From: CAIKZZ01 sp035524595
GTDB taxonomy: Bacteria > Pseudomonadota > Gammaproteobacteria > Steroidobacterales > Steroidobacteraceae
Reading direction: 5' to 3'
NCBI GenBank assembly: GCA_035524595.1
Contig: DATKOP010000007.1
Coordinates: 1-64,000, forward strand
Length of the DNA: 64,000 nt
In this document: positions 18,013 to 29,784 of the stretch, in pieces
How the letters are laid out: every line of letters begins with the position of its first letter
How positions within the stretch are numbered: the stretch's first letter is position 1
Position numbers and translations under genes: made by a program
Notes under the pieces: model-generated
The model's database searches: none
Seen by the model: the letters and a program-made list of their open reading frames with translations, nothing else
What the model was told of the DNA's origin: nothing

Positions 18013-19386
18013 GTGGCCCTCGTCAGCTTCGCGCGCTCCTCGATCGCCCGCCTGGCGCTGCTGCACGGCGTGCTGCTTGCCGCCTCGATGATGGCGGTGC
18101 TTGGCGGCGTCTACCTCGGCACCTCGCGGCTGATCGCGGCCGAGGGCGACCAGCTGATCACGCTCGAGGCACAGGGCCTCGCGGCCGACTTCCGCGAGCG
18201 CGACCTCGACGCCTTCGTCACCACGGTCGTCGACCGCGCCGACGACCCGTGGGTGCGGGGCGGCGTCTACGAGCTGCGCGGGCCGAGCGGCGACTTCCTG
18301 GCCGGCAACGTCGTCGTGCTGCCCGACCTCGCCGTGCAGCCCGGCGGCTGGGCCGAGTTCGACGTCGCCGTCACGCGCGGCGACGCCAACGCGAGCCGGC
18401 GGATCCGCGCCAAGGTGCAGGAACTCGGCGGCGGCTTCCGCCTGCTGGTCGGCCACGACGTCCAGGACCGGCGCGCGTTCCGCGACGTGATGCTGCGCAG
18501 CCTCGCGTGGGCGGTGCTGGTGACGCTGCTGTTCGGCGCGCTCGGCGGCTGGTGGCTCGGCCGCCGGCTGTCGCGCACCGCGCAGGCGATCAGCGCGAGC
18601 GCCGGACGCATCGCCGCGGGCAACCTCGGCGAGCGGCTGCCGGTCAGCGGCAGCGGCGACGAGATCGACGCGCTGGTGAGCCGCTTCAACGAGCTGCTCG
18701 GGCGCGTCGAGTCGCTGACGACGACCATGCGCGCCGTGCTCGACAGCACGGCGCACGACCTGCGCGGCCACCTGAACCGGATCCGCGGCGCGGCTCAGGA
18801 CGCCCGCAAGGCCTCGGCCAGCGCACCGCAAGCCGCCGCCACCGACGCGGTGCTGGCCGAGATCGACCGGCTCAGCGAGACGCTGCAGGGGCTCTTGCGG
18901 ATCGCGCTCGCGGAGTCGGGCACGGCCCCGCTCGAGGACTTCAACCTGAGCGCGGCGGCGCTCGATCTGGCGGAGTTCTACCAGCCGGTCGCCGAGCCCG
19001 GCCAGCTGACGGTCGACGTCGAAGCGGGCCTCGTGGTCCGCGGTCACCGCCAGCTGCTCGCGCAGGCGCTCTCGAACCTGCTCGACAACGCGCTCAAGTA
19101 CGGCGGCGGCACGCCGGTCAGCCTCAGGCTGCACCGTTGCGGCGCGCGCGCCCGGCTCGAGGTCGCCGACGGCGGCCCCGGCATCCCGGCCGAGCACCGC
19201 GAGCACGCCACGCAGCGCTTCCGCCGGCTGCCGGGCAGCTCCGGCCTGCCCGGCTCCGGCCTCGGGCTGTCCCTGGTGGCGGCGGTCGCACGACTGCACC
19301 ACGGCGAACTCGAGCTTGCCGACGCCGGCCCCGGACTGCGGGTGGTGCTCGACATGCCGCTCGCGGCAGGTCCCGCGGCCGCCTGA
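18013..19386 (+). CDS. Sensor histidine kinase with HAMP domain
   Basis: A 457-aa membrane kinase from GTG 18013. One hydrophobic helix lies near residues 10-35 and a second near 160-180 (LAWAVLVTLLFGALGGWWL), framing a periplasmic sensor region of about 125 aa. HAMP follows, then the H box STAHDLRGHLNRIRG with His248. The ATPase domain has N box LSNLLDNALKYGG, G1 DGGPGIP and G2 GSGLGLSLV. It should phosphorylate the preceding regulator. Ligand unknown. Confidence 0.92.
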   Translation: MALVSFARSSIARLALLHGVLLAASMMAVLGGVYLGTSRLIAAEGDQLITLEAQGLAADFRERDLDAFVTTVVDRADDPWVRGGVYELRGPSGDFLAGNVVVLPDLAVQPGGWAEFDVAVTRGDANASRRIRAKVQELGGGFRLLVGHDVQDRRAFRDVMLRSLAWAVLVTLLFGALGGWWLGRRLSRTAQAISASAGRIAAGNLGERLPVSGSGDEIDALVSRFNELLGRVESLTTTMRAVLDSTAHDLRGHLNRIRGAAQDARKASASAPQAAATDAVLAEIDRLSETLQGLLRIALAESGTAPLEDFNLSAAALDLAEFYQPVAEPGQLTVDVEAGLVVRGHRQLLAQALSNLLDNALKYGGGTPVSLRLHRCGARARLEVADGGPGIPAEHREHATQRFRRLPGSSGLPGSGLGLSLVAAVARLHHGELELADAGPGLRVVLDMPLAAGPAAA

Positions 19387-19420
19387 GCCGGCGCCCGGCC
19401 CGCGGCCGGCGCGCGGCGCG

Positions 19421-19792
19421 CTACGTGCCGCCGAAGCTCGCCGTCACGGCGAGCTTGGCGCCGCAGTACACGCAGCTGGCCGCGCTCGACAGGACGTTGC
19501 GGTGGCAGGCCGGGCACTGGGTGAGTCTGCCGCCGAGGGCGTTGCGACCCTTCTGGCCGGACTCGGCCACGAGGCTCTGCACCGCCGCCGCGAGCTCCTG
19601 GTCGGTGACGCCGAGCTTCTGCTTCATCAGCTGCCACATGCCCATGTTCGTCAGCCGCAGGCGCTCGTAGCGCTGCTCGAGGGTCACGACCTTGGTCTGC
19701 GCCTCGGCGACGGAGCCCTGGTGCGTGGCGACCGCAGACGGCAGGGCCGCGCTCTGCTCCTGCTGGATGGCATCCCAGATGAATTCGAACAC
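19421..19792 (-). CDS. Zinc-ribbon protein of unknown function
   Basis: A 123-aa protein from GTG 19792. The middle is a predicted coiled coil (VAEAQTKVVTLEQRYERLRL). The C-terminus is a four-Cys zinc ribbon, CPAC and CVYC separated by about 13 residues. No enzymatic motif is seen. It lies 65 nt downstream of lpdA on the same strand, so it may be the tail of the pyruvate dehydrogenase transcript, and it converges with the histidine kinase gene. Start choice is uncertain because no ATG is available near the first conserved residues. Confidence 0.65.
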   Translation of the reverse strand: MFEFIWDAIQQEQSAALPSAVATHQGSVAEAQTKVVTLEQRYERLRLTNMGMWQLMKQKLGVTDQELAAAVQSLVAESGQKGRNALGGRLTQCPACHRNVLSSAASCVYCGAKLAVTASFGGT

Positions 19793-19857
19793 GCTGCTGC
19801 CTCTTCGAGCTTCTGTCCCCGCCACCGCGGCGCCCACCGGCGGACGCCGGATCCGCG

Positions 19858-21678
19858 CTAGCGCTTCTTCGGCATGTACAGGTCGGTCAGCGTGCCCTCG
19901 AACGCCTCGGCCGCGAATGCGACCGTCTCCGACAGCGTCGGGTGCGGGTGCACCGTCAGGCCGATGTCGTGCGCATCGGCACCCATCTCGATCGCGAGCC
20001 CGACCTCCGAGATCAGGTCGCCGGCGTTGGTGCCGACGATGCCGGCGCCGAGCACCCGGTGCGTCTGCGGATCGAACAGCAGCTTGGTGAAGCCCTCCTC
20101 GCGGCCGAGCGCGAGCGAGCGCCCCGAGGCGATCCACGGGAACGCGCCCTTGCCGACGCGCACGCCCTGCGCCTGGGCGTCGGCCTCGGTGAGCCCGACC
20201 CAGGCGATCTCCGGGTCGGTGTAGGCCACCGACGGGATCACCCGCGCGTCGAAGGCGCGCTTCTGCCCGGCCGCCACCTCGGCGGCCACCTTGCCCTCGT
20301 GGCTCGCCTTGTGGGCGAGCATCGGCGCGCCGGCGACGTCGCCGATCGCGAAGATGTGCGGCACATTGGTACGCAGCTGGCGGTCGGCCGGGATGAAGCC
20401 GCGCTCGTCGACGCGCACTCCGGCGGCCTCGGCAGCGATGCTGCGGCCGTTCGGCCGGCGCCCGATCGCGACCAGCACGCGATCGTAACGCTGCGGCGGC
20501 GGCGCACCCTCGCCCTCGAAGCGCACCGTCAGGCCGTCGGCCGCGGCCTCGATCCCGGCCACGCGGGTGCCGGTGTAGATGCCCTCGTAGTGGCCCCGCA
20601 GCCGCTTCTCGAGCGGCCGCACCAGGTCGCGGTCGCAGCCCGGCATCAGCCCCGGCAGCAGCTCGACCACCGTGATCTTGGTGCCAAGCGCGCCGTAGAC
20701 GCAGGCCATCTCGAGGCCGATGATGCCGCCGCCGATGACCAGCAGCCGCTCCGGGCGGCCGGCGAGCTCGAGCGCGCCCGCCGAATCGATGATCCGCGGG
20801 TCGTCCGGCGCGCCGGGCATGCGCACCGCCTCCGAGCCGGCCGCGATGATGCACTGCTCGAAGCCGACGATGCGCGTGGCGCCCTCGGCGCTGACCGCGA
20901 TGCGATGCGGCGAGACGAAGCGCGCCTCGCCGCGGATCACGTCGACCTTGCGCTGCTTGGCGAGCGCGCTGAGCCCGGAGGTCAGCCGGCTGACGATGCG
21001 GTGCTTCCAGGCGCGCAGCCGCTCGAGATCGATCTGCGGCGCGCCGAAGGTGACGCCGGCGCTCGCCATCGCGGCCGCGTCCTCGACGACCTTGGCCGCG
21101 TGCAGCAGCGCCTTCGACGGGATGCAGCCGACGTTGAGGCAGACGCCGCCGAGCGTCGCGCCGCGCTCGATCAGGCCGACCTTCAGGCCGAGGTCGGCGG
21201 CGCGGAACGCGGCGGTATAGCCGCCCGGCCCGGCGCCGAGCACGACCAGCGGGTAGGAGACGTCGGCCGCCGGCTCGTCGCCGGCCGCGGTCGCGGCGCC
21301 GGCCGCGACCGCCTCGACGGCCGGCGGGCGCTGCATGCGGACCGTGTCGCCGGTGCGCCCGGTCGGCGTCTCGTCCGGCGCCGTGGCCGGGGTCGCGGCC
21401 GCCGGCGCCGCCGCGGCCGCGGTCGCGCCGGGCTCGACCAGTGCCAGCACGGTGCCCTCGGCGACGCGATCGCCGACCTTGATGCGCAGCTCGCGCACGA
21501 CGCCCGCGAATGGCGCCGGCACGTCCATCGTCGCCTTGTCGCTCTCGAGCGTGACGAGCGCGTCGGTCTCGGCGATCGACTGGCCGACCGCCACCAGCAC
21601 CTCGATGACCGGCACGTCCTTGAAGTCGCCGAGCGCCGGTACCCGGACCTCGCGCGCGCTCCCCGGCGCGTCGGTCAC
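19858..21678 (-). CDS. lpdA: Dihydrolipoyl dehydrogenase (E3) with N-terminal lipoyl domain
   Basis: A 606-aa E3. Residues 1-80 are a lipoyl domain with Lys in LESDKATMDVP, then an Ala/Pro-rich linker to about 125. The FAD domain (VVLGAGPGGYTAAF) follows, with the redox disulfide in GVCLNVGCIPSKAL, an NAD-binding region (LLVIGGGIIGLEMA) and the dimer-interface HPHPTLSE. It reoxidises the dihydrolipoyl groups of E2. E3 subunits carrying their own lipoyl domain are known in several proteobacteria. GTG 21678 overlaps the aceF stop (GTGA). Confidence 0.95.
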   Translation of the reverse strand: MTDAPGSAREVRVPALGDFKDVPVIEVLVAVGQSIAETDALVTLESDKATMDVPAPFAGVVRELRIKVGDRVAEGTVLALVEPGATAAAAAPAAATPATAPDETPTGRTGDTVRMQRPPAVEAVAAGAATAAGDEPAADVSYPLVVLGAGPGGYTAAFRAADLGLKVGLIERGATLGGVCLNVGCIPSKALLHAAKVVEDAAAMASAGVTFGAPQIDLERLRAWKHRIVSRLTSGLSALAKQRKVDVIRGEARFVSPHRIAVSAEGATRIVGFEQCIIAAGSEAVRMPGAPDDPRIIDSAGALELAGRPERLLVIGGGIIGLEMACVYGALGTKITVVELLPGLMPGCDRDLVRPLEKRLRGHYEGIYTGTRVAGIEAAADGLTVRFEGEGAPPPQRYDRVLVAIGRRPNGRSIAAEAAGVRVDERGFIPADRQLRTNVPHIFAIGDVAGAPMLAHKASHEGKVAAEVAAGQKRAFDARVIPSVAYTDPEIAWVGLTEADAQAQGVRVGKGAFPWIASGRSLALGREEGFTKLLFDPQTHRVLGAGIVGTNAGDLISEVGLAIEMGADAHDIGLTVHPHPTLSETVAFAAEAFEGTLTDLYMPKKR

Positions 21679-23039
21679 GACACCACCGCCTCGAGCAGTG
21701 CGCGCGCGTCGGCGAGCGCCGCCGCGAGCGCCGTCGTGAAGCGCGCCGCCTCGGCACCGTCGATGACGCGGTGGTCATAGGACAGCGACAGCGGCAGCAT
21801 CAGCCGCGGCAGCAGCTGCCCGTCGACGTAGACCGGCTTCAGGGTGGAGCGCGACACCCCGAGAATCGCCACTTCCGGCGCGTTGATGATCGGCGTGAAG
21901 GCCGTGCCACCGATGCCGCCGAGGCTCGACACCGTGAAGCAGCCGCCCTGCATGTCGGCGGCGGTGAGCTTGCCGGTGCGCGCCTTCTCGGACAGCACGC
22001 CGAGCTCGCGCGCGATCACGTAGACATCCTTGCGGTTCGCGTCGCGCAGCACCGGCACCACGAGGCCGTTCGGCGTGTCGGCCGCGAAGCCGAGGTGCAG
22101 GTACTTCTTGTAGACCAGGTTCTCGCCGCGCGCGTCCAGCGATGCGTTGAAGCGCGGGAACTGCTGCAGCACCTTGGCGCAGGCGCGCAGGATGAAGGCC
22201 AGCGGCGTCAGCTTGATGCCGGCATCGAGCGCCTTCTGCTTCAGGCGCGCGCGCACGTCCTCGAGCGAGGTGATGTCGGCCTCGTCGAACTGCGTCACGT
22301 GCGGCAGGTTGACCCAGCTCGCGTGCAGCCGCGGGCCCGAGATCTTCTGTATGCGCGTCAGCGGCTGCACCTCGACCGGCCCGAAGCGCGCGAAGTCCAC
22401 CTCCGGGACGCGCGGCAGCGCCGCGCCGCCGTCGGCCGCCGCCGGCGGCGCCGCGAGCGCGCGCTTGACCCAGGCCTTGACGTCGTCGTGGGTGATGCGC
22501 GCCTTCGGGCCGCTGCCGGTGACGCGCGTCAGGTCGACGCCGAGCTCGCGCGCGAGCAGGCGCACCGACGGGCTCGCGTGGCTGCGTGCGAAGCCGATCT
22601 CCTCGACGGGCGTACGCCCGGCCACCGGCTCGGACGGCGCCGAGCTCGCGGCCGGCGGCGCCATCGGCGCGCTCGGCGGCGCCGGCCGCATCGCCTCGGG
22701 CCGGGCCGGTGGCGGCGGCGATGGTGGCGGCGGCGGAGCCGGCGGCGCTGCCGTCGCCGGCAGGGCCGGCTGGATCAGGGTGGGCTCGGCCTCCCCGCTG
22801 ACGGCCTCGACCTCGACGACCGGCGAGCCGGCGGACACCTTGTCGCCCTTCTTGATCAGCAGCGCGACCACGCGGCCGGCCCGGGTGGAGGGCACGTCCA
22901 TGGTCGCCTTCTCGGTCTCGAGCGTCGCGAGCGGCGTGTCGACGGCGATCACGTCGCCGAGCTGCACCAGCACGTCGACGACGTCGACCGCCTTGAAATC
23001 GCCGAGATCCGGGACCAGGACGCGTTCGCGCGGGGCCAT
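21675..23039 (-). CDS. aceF: Pyruvate dehydrogenase E2, dihydrolipoamide acetyltransferase
   Basis: A 454-aa E2 with one lipoyl domain (Lys in LETEKATMDVP, near residue 44). A Pro/Ala-rich swinging linker (about 85-145) leads to the peripheral-subunit-binding domain (SPSVRLLARELGVDL, about 155-190). The catalytic domain ends with SYDHRVIDGAEAARF, which carries the active-site His and Asp. It transfers acetyl to CoA. It is shorter than the three-lipoyl E. coli enzyme; the E3 here also carries a lipoyl domain, giving two types of arm in the complex. Confidence 0.95.
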   Translation of the reverse strand: MAPRERVLVPDLGDFKAVDVVDVLVQLGDVIAVDTPLATLETEKATMDVPSTRAGRVVALLIKKGDKVSAGSPVVEVEAVSGEAEPTLIQPALPATAAPPAPPPPPSPPPPARPEAMRPAPPSAPMAPPAASSAPSEPVAGRTPVEEIGFARSHASPSVRLLARELGVDLTRVTGSGPKARITHDDVKAWVKRALAAPPAAADGGAALPRVPEVDFARFGPVEVQPLTRIQKISGPRLHASWVNLPHVTQFDEADITSLEDVRARLKQKALDAGIKLTPLAFILRACAKVLQQFPRFNASLDARGENLVYKKYLHLGFAADTPNGLVVPVLRDANRKDVYVIARELGVLSEKARTGKLTAADMQGGCFTVSSLGGIGGTAFTPIINAPEVAILGVSRSTLKPVYVDGQLLPRLMLPLSLSYDHRVIDGAEAARFTTALAAALADARALLEAVVS

Positions 23040-23043
23040 GGCG

Positions 23044-25707
<2,664 letters not shown>

Positions 25708-25758
25708 GCTTGGGTCAGTCCGCAGCTGAAGCAACTCGCCCCGGGGCGCGACTCCGAT

Positions 25759-25787
25759 ATCATCTGGGTTTGAAGTGGGTGGGTCAA
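25759..25787 (-). promoter_or_regulatory. Sigma70 promoter for the pyruvate dehydrogenase operon
   Basis: On the minus strand, TTGACC (5 of 6) is followed after exactly 17 bp by GATGAT (4 of 6). The predicted start near 25752 leaves a 45-nt leader to aceE. The divergent peptidase gene starts at 25802, so the -35 lies only 15 bp from it. Confidence 0.7.
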
Positions 25788-25801
25788 GGTAAGCTCCGCA
25801 C

Positions 25802-27325
25802 GTGAAACTGCTGCCCCCGGACGAAATGCTCGCCGTCAGCCGCGTCGCAGCAGCGCCGAGCGCCGCGTGGCTCGCGCGCCTCGACGCGCTGCTGCTGATG
25901 GTGGACGCCGAGCGGCTCGAGGACCTCGCGACGCTGCCGTGGGGCACGCTGCTGCGGCGCGAGCAGGCGCGCCTCAGGTGCGCGCCCGGCCGCAGCTTCG
26001 CGCTGACGCTGCCGACGAAGCGCGGCCTGCGCGTCGTGGTCGGCATCCGGCCGGCGCATGCCGACGCGTTCCAGTCGCTGACGCTCGCCGGACGCATGCT
26101 GCGCGAGGTCGCCGCCGCCCGCCCCGCGCTGCTCGGCCTCGCCGCGCTCGCCGCCCGCACGGCCGACGCGCCGCCGCCGGCCGAGGCGCTGCTCGCCGCC
26201 GTGCTCGCCGGCACCGAGCGCCGGCCGCAGCAGAAGAGCAGGCCGGCGCCGGCCTGGCGGCCGCGGGTGCAGGTCAGCGGCGCGGCCGACCTCGCCGCGA
26301 CCACGGCGGTCGAGTCCGGCGCGCACCTGGCCCGCTGGCTGACGCAGCTGCCGCCGAACGTGCTCGGCCCGGGCAGCTACCGCCGCGCGCTCGCGACGCT
26401 CGCCCGCCGCCATCGCTGGCGGATGCAGGTCTACGGCGAAGCGGCACTCAGGCGCCTCGGCGCGGGGGCGTTCACCGCGGTCGCGCGCGCCAGCGCGCGG
26501 CGCGACGCGGCCCTGGTGCGGCTCGAGTACCGCCCGCGCCGCGCCGCCGGCCGGCGCGCACCGCCCGGTCCGATCGCGCTCGTCGGCAAGGGGCTGTGCT
26601 TCGACACCGGCGGCCTGAACCTCAAGGCGCCCAAGTCGATGCTCGACATGCACGGCGACATGGCGGGCAGCGCGGTCGCGGTCGGCATCCTCGCGGCGCT
26701 GAGCGCGAGCGGCTACCCGTACCCGGTCGACGCGTGGCTGGCAATCGCCGAGAACCGGATCGGGCCGGACAGCTACACGCAGCAGGACGTCGTCACCGCG
26801 GCGAACGGCACGACGATCCAGGTCATGCACACCGACGCCGAGGGCCGCATGGTGCTCGCCGATGCGCTTGCGCTCGCCTCACGCACGCGGCCGGCATGCC
26901 TGATCGACTTCGCGACCCTGACCGGCGCCTGCGTCACGGCGCTGACCGAGCGACTGTCGGGCGTGTTCACCAACCAGGAGCGGCTGCGCGACCTCTTGGA
27001 GGGCGCGGGACGCCGCGCCGGCGAGCGCGTCTGGAACCTGCCGATGCCGGCGGACTTCGACGAGGACCTCGACAGCCCGGTCGCCGACGTCGTGCAGTGC
27101 CTGCTCGACGGCAAGGGCGACCACATCTACGCGACCCGCTTCCTGTCGCGCTTCGTCGGCCGCGGCATCCCGTGGGTGCACGTCGACCTGTCGGCGGCCG
27201 AGCGGCCCGGCGGGCTCGCGCACGTGCCGACGCCGACGACCGGCTTCGGCGTGCGCTTCGGCACCGCCCTCCTTTCGGACGCCAGCTTCCTGCGCGCGAT
27301 CGGCGCGCGAGGCGCCCGGCGATGA
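25802..27325 (+). CDS. Leucyl aminopeptidase family (M17) metallopeptidase
   Basis: A 507-aa protein from GTG 25802. The C-terminal M17 catalytic domain has VGKGLCFDTGGLNLK (metal Lys and Asp, catalytic Lys), MLDMHGDMAGSAV and MHTDAEGRMVLADAL. The last is the family signature NTDAEGRL with Asn changed to His and Leu to Met; the metal-binding Asp and Glu and the Arg are kept. The N-terminal half is poorly conserved. It releases N-terminal amino acids from peptides. Its stop overlaps the pyrC ATG (ATGA). Confidence 0.88.
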   Translation: MKLLPPDEMLAVSRVAAAPSAAWLARLDALLLMVDAERLEDLATLPWGTLLRREQARLRCAPGRSFALTLPTKRGLRVVVGIRPAHADAFQSLTLAGRMLREVAAARPALLGLAALAARTADAPPPAEALLAAVLAGTERRPQQKSRPAPAWRPRVQVSGAADLAATTAVESGAHLARWLTQLPPNVLGPGSYRRALATLARRHRWRMQVYGEAALRRLGAGAFTAVARASARRDAALVRLEYRPRRAAGRRAPPGPIALVGKGLCFDTGGLNLKAPKSMLDMHGDMAGSAVAVGILAALSASGYPYPVDAWLAIAENRIGPDSYTQQDVVTAANGTTIQVMHTDAEGRMVLADALALASRTRPACLIDFATLTGACVTALTERLSGVFTNQERLRDLLEGAGRRAGERVWNLPMPADFDEDLDSPVADVVQCLLDGKGDHIYATRFLSRFVGRGIPWVHVDLSAAERPGGLAHVPTPTTGFGVRFGTALLSDASFLRAIGARGARR

Positions 27326-28365
27326 GGCTGACGCTGCGCCGGCCCGACGACTGGCACCTGCACCTGCGGGACGGCGCCGCGCTCGCCGCGGTGCTCGCGC
27401 ACACCGCGGCACGCTTCGGCCGCGCGATCGTGATGCCGAACCTGAAGCCGCCGGTGACGACCACCGAGCTCGCCGCGGCGTACCGGCAGCGGATCCTGGC
27501 GGCGCTGCCGGCGGGCGCCGCGTTCGCGCCGCTGATGACGCTGTACCTGACCGACAACACGAGTGCCGCCGAGATCGCCCGCGCCAGGGCGAGCGGCATC
27601 GTGCACGCCGTCAAGTACTACCCCGCCGGAGCGACCACCCACTCCGACTCCGGCGTGACCGCGATCGGGAAGGTCGAGGGCGCGCTGGCGGCGCTCGAGG
27701 AGCACGATCTGCCGCTGCTGGTGCACGGCGAGGTGACGGATCCTTCGGTCGACGTCTTCGACCGCGAAGCGGCGTTCATCGAGCGCGTGCTCGGCGCGAT
27801 CGTGCGCCGCTACCCGCGGCTGCGGGTCGTGTTCGAGCACATCACGACCCGCGAGGGCGTGGCGTTCGTGCGCGGCGCGGGGCCACGGGTCGCGGCCACG
27901 ATCACCCCGCAGCACCTGCTGCTGAACCGCAATGCGCTGTTCGAGGGCGGCTTGCGGCCGCACCACTACTGCCTGCCGGTGCTGAAGCGCGAGGCGCACC
28001 GCCAGGCGCTCATCGAGGCGGCCACCGGCGGCGAGCCGCGGTTCTTCCTCGGCACCGACAGCGCACCGCACGCACGCCATGCCAAGGAGGCGGCCTGTGG
28101 TTGCGCCGGCGTCTACTCGGCGCATGCCGCGATCGAGCTCTATGCCGAGGCCTTCGAGCGCGCCGGCCGGCTCGACCGCCTCGAGGCCTTCGCCAGCGTC
28201 CACGGCGCCGACTTCTACCGCCTGCCGCGCAACACCGACTCGATCACGCTCGAGCGCTCGTCCTGGACGGTCCCGGACGGCTACCCGTTCGGCGGCGACG
28301 TGCTGGTGCCGTTTCGCGCCGGCGCAGCGATCGGCTGGCGTCTCGCGACGCCGGCCGGCAGTTAA
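27322..28365 (+). CDS. pyrC: Dihydroorotase
   Basis: A 347-aa class II dihydroorotase that cyclises carbamoyl-aspartate to dihydroorotate in pyrimidine synthesis. The metal site is seen in PDDWHLHLRDG (two His), the carboxylated Lys in VKYYPAGATTHSDSGV, and His residues in LLVHGEVTD and FEHITT. The catalytic Asp is in GTDSAPH. ATG 27322 overlaps the peptidase stop by 4 nt, indicating coupling. Confidence 0.96.
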   Translation: MRLTLRRPDDWHLHLRDGAALAAVLAHTAARFGRAIVMPNLKPPVTTTELAAAYRQRILAALPAGAAFAPLMTLYLTDNTSAAEIARARASGIVHAVKYYPAGATTHSDSGVTAIGKVEGALAALEEHDLPLLVHGEVTDPSVDVFDREAAFIERVLGAIVRRYPRLRVVFEHITTREGVAFVRGAGPRVAATITPQHLLLNRNALFEGGLRPHHYCLPVLKREAHRQALIEAATGGEPRFFLGTDSAPHARHAKEAACGCAGVYSAHAAIELYAEAFERAGRLDRLEAFASVHGADFYRLPRNTDSITLERSSWTVPDGYPFGGDVLVPFRAGAAIGWRLATPAGS

Positions 28366-28369
28366 GCCC

Positions 28370-29071
28370 GTGTCCGAGCTCTATCTGATGAAGGACCGGT
28401 TCCGCGGCTTCCTGCCGGTGGTCGTCGACTGCGAGACCGGCGGCTTCATCGCCGCCACCGACGCGCTGCTCGAGATCGCGGCCGTCACGCTCAAGCTCGA
28501 CCCGGACGGCGTGCTGCACCGCGAGGAGACGTGGCGCTACCACGTGCAGCCGTTCCCGGGCGCGCGCCTCGACCCCGCCTCGCTCGCGGTCAACGGCATC
28601 GACCCGCATCACCCGCTGCGCCCGGCCCTGCCCGAGCGCGATGCGCTCGGCCGGCTGTTCAAGGAGGTGCGCACCGCGATCAAGGAAGCCGACTGCACGC
28701 GCGCGATCCTGGTCGGCCACAACGCCGCCTTCGACCTCGGCTTCCTGAACGCGGCCGTCGCGCGCTCGGGGATCAAGCGCAACCCGTTCCACCCGTTCAG
28801 CTGCTTCGACACGGCGACGCTCGCCGGCGTCGCATTCGGCCAGACGGTGCTGTCGCGCGCGGTGATCGCCTCGGGCCTGCCGTGGGAGCGCGACTCGGCG
28901 CACTCGGCACGCTACGACGCGGAGCGCACGGCCGACCTGTTCTGCGACGTCTGCAACCAGTTCCGGCCGATCTACGACGCCGCACGCTCGCGGATCGCGG
29001 CGCTGACGTCGCTCGACGACGAGCCGCGCAACCCCATGGTCGAGCCCGCGCCGGAGCCCGACGAGGGCTGA
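28370..29071 (+). CDS. rnt: Ribonuclease T
   Basis: A 233-aa DEDDh 3'-5' exonuclease that trims tRNA and other stable RNA 3' ends. Exo I has Asp20 and Glu22 (VVDCETGG), Exo II is HNAAFDLGFLN, and Exo III carries His and Asp in HSARYDAERTADLF. The N-terminal MKDRFRGFLPVVVD is typical. GTG 28370 is 4 nt after pyrC. The pyrC-rnt pair, with grxD facing it, is common in gammaproteobacteria. Confidence 0.95.
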   Translation: MSELYLMKDRFRGFLPVVVDCETGGFIAATDALLEIAAVTLKLDPDGVLHREETWRYHVQPFPGARLDPASLAVNGIDPHHPLRPALPERDALGRLFKEVRTAIKEADCTRAILVGHNAAFDLGFLNAAVARSGIKRNPFHPFSCFDTATLAGVAFGQTVLSRAVIASGLPWERDSAHSARYDAERTADLFCDVCNQFRPIYDAARSRIAALTSLDDEPRNPMVEPAPEPDEG

Positions 29072-29078
29072 GGCGCCC

Positions 29079-29411
29079 TCAGGCGGCGACCGCGCCGGCC
29101 TCCTGCAGGACCGGCTTGAGCTCGCCGCTGCGGTACATCTGCAGCAGGATGTCGCAGCCGCCGAGCAGCTCGCCGCGCACGTACAGCTGCGGGTAGGTCG
29201 GCCACTTCGAGTACGCCTTCAGCGCCTCGCGCAGCTCCGGGTCCTCGAAGATGTTCACCGAGTGGAACGCGGCGTGGCACGCGTTCAGCGCCGCGACCGC
29301 CTGCGCCGAGAAGCCGCACTGCGGGAAGTCGGGCGTGCCCTTCATGAACAGCACGACCGGGGCCTTTTCAATGTGCGCCTTGATGCGCGCGGAGACGTCG
29401 GAGTCGCTCAT
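29079..29411 (-). CDS. grxD: Monothiol glutaredoxin, Grx4 type
   Basis: A 110-aa CGFS glutaredoxin. The active Cys32 is in GTPDFPQCGFSAQ, and the glutathione-binding KWPTYPQLYV and GGCDILLQM motifs follow. These proteins dimerise around a glutathione-ligated [2Fe-2S] cluster and pass it to acceptors. Length fits the family. It is convergent with rnt (7-nt gap) and sits downstream of the DUF1289 gene on the same strand. Confidence 0.95.
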   Translation of the reverse strand: MSDSDVSARIKAHIEKAPVVLFMKGTPDFPQCGFSAQAVAALNACHAAFHSVNIFEDPELREALKAYSKWPTYPQLYVRGELLGGCDILLQMYRSGELKPVLQEAGAVAA

Positions 29412-29441
29412 CGGTTCGGACCTCGTGGCAATGGGCTTCGA

Positions 29442-29642
29442 TCAGGTGCGGTCGGCGGCACGACCGGGCTCGGCGGCGGCGCGGCGCGCCGCGCAGGCAC
29501 GCAGCACCGCCCACTGGCCGGCGGCGCCGAGGCGGACCCAGCCCGCGATCTCGTCGATCGTGCGATAGCAGCCCTGGCACCAGCCGTTCGGGCCGATGTT
29601 GCAGACGCTGATGCACGGCGAGTTCGGCGCGGACGCTGTCAT
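29442..29642 (-). CDS. DUF1289 small Cys-rich protein
   Basis: A 66-aa protein starting at ATG 29642 with SPCISVCNIGPNGWCQGCYRTI, the four-Cys (C-x3-C-x8-C-x2-C) pattern of DUF1289. This spacing and the following DEIAGW are diagnostic. A zinc- or Fe-S-binding role is often assumed but not shown. It lies 30 nt upstream of grxD, probably in the same transcript, which would suit a cluster-related role. A longer in-frame start at 29705 exists but precedes the conserved part by 21 residues. Confidence 0.82.
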   Translation of the reverse strand: MTASAPNSPCISVCNIGPNGWCQGCYRTIDEIAGWVRLGAAGQWAVLRACAARRAAAEPGRAADRT

Positions 29643-29784
29643 GCGGGACTCGGGATCTCGCCCCACCCCGGCCGCAGGCCGGTTGAAATCAACTGGGGCT
29701 AACACCTATTCTACCTGACCCGTCGCGGCCCGTCGCATCCGCTTGCGGCGCGGGCCGGACAGAGCCACCAAGGGGACATTCACG

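Noticed and set aside
25776..25796. TTGAAG and TAAGCT as a promoter for the M17 peptidase gene
   Set aside because: The spacer is only 14 bp, too short for a sigma70 promoter.
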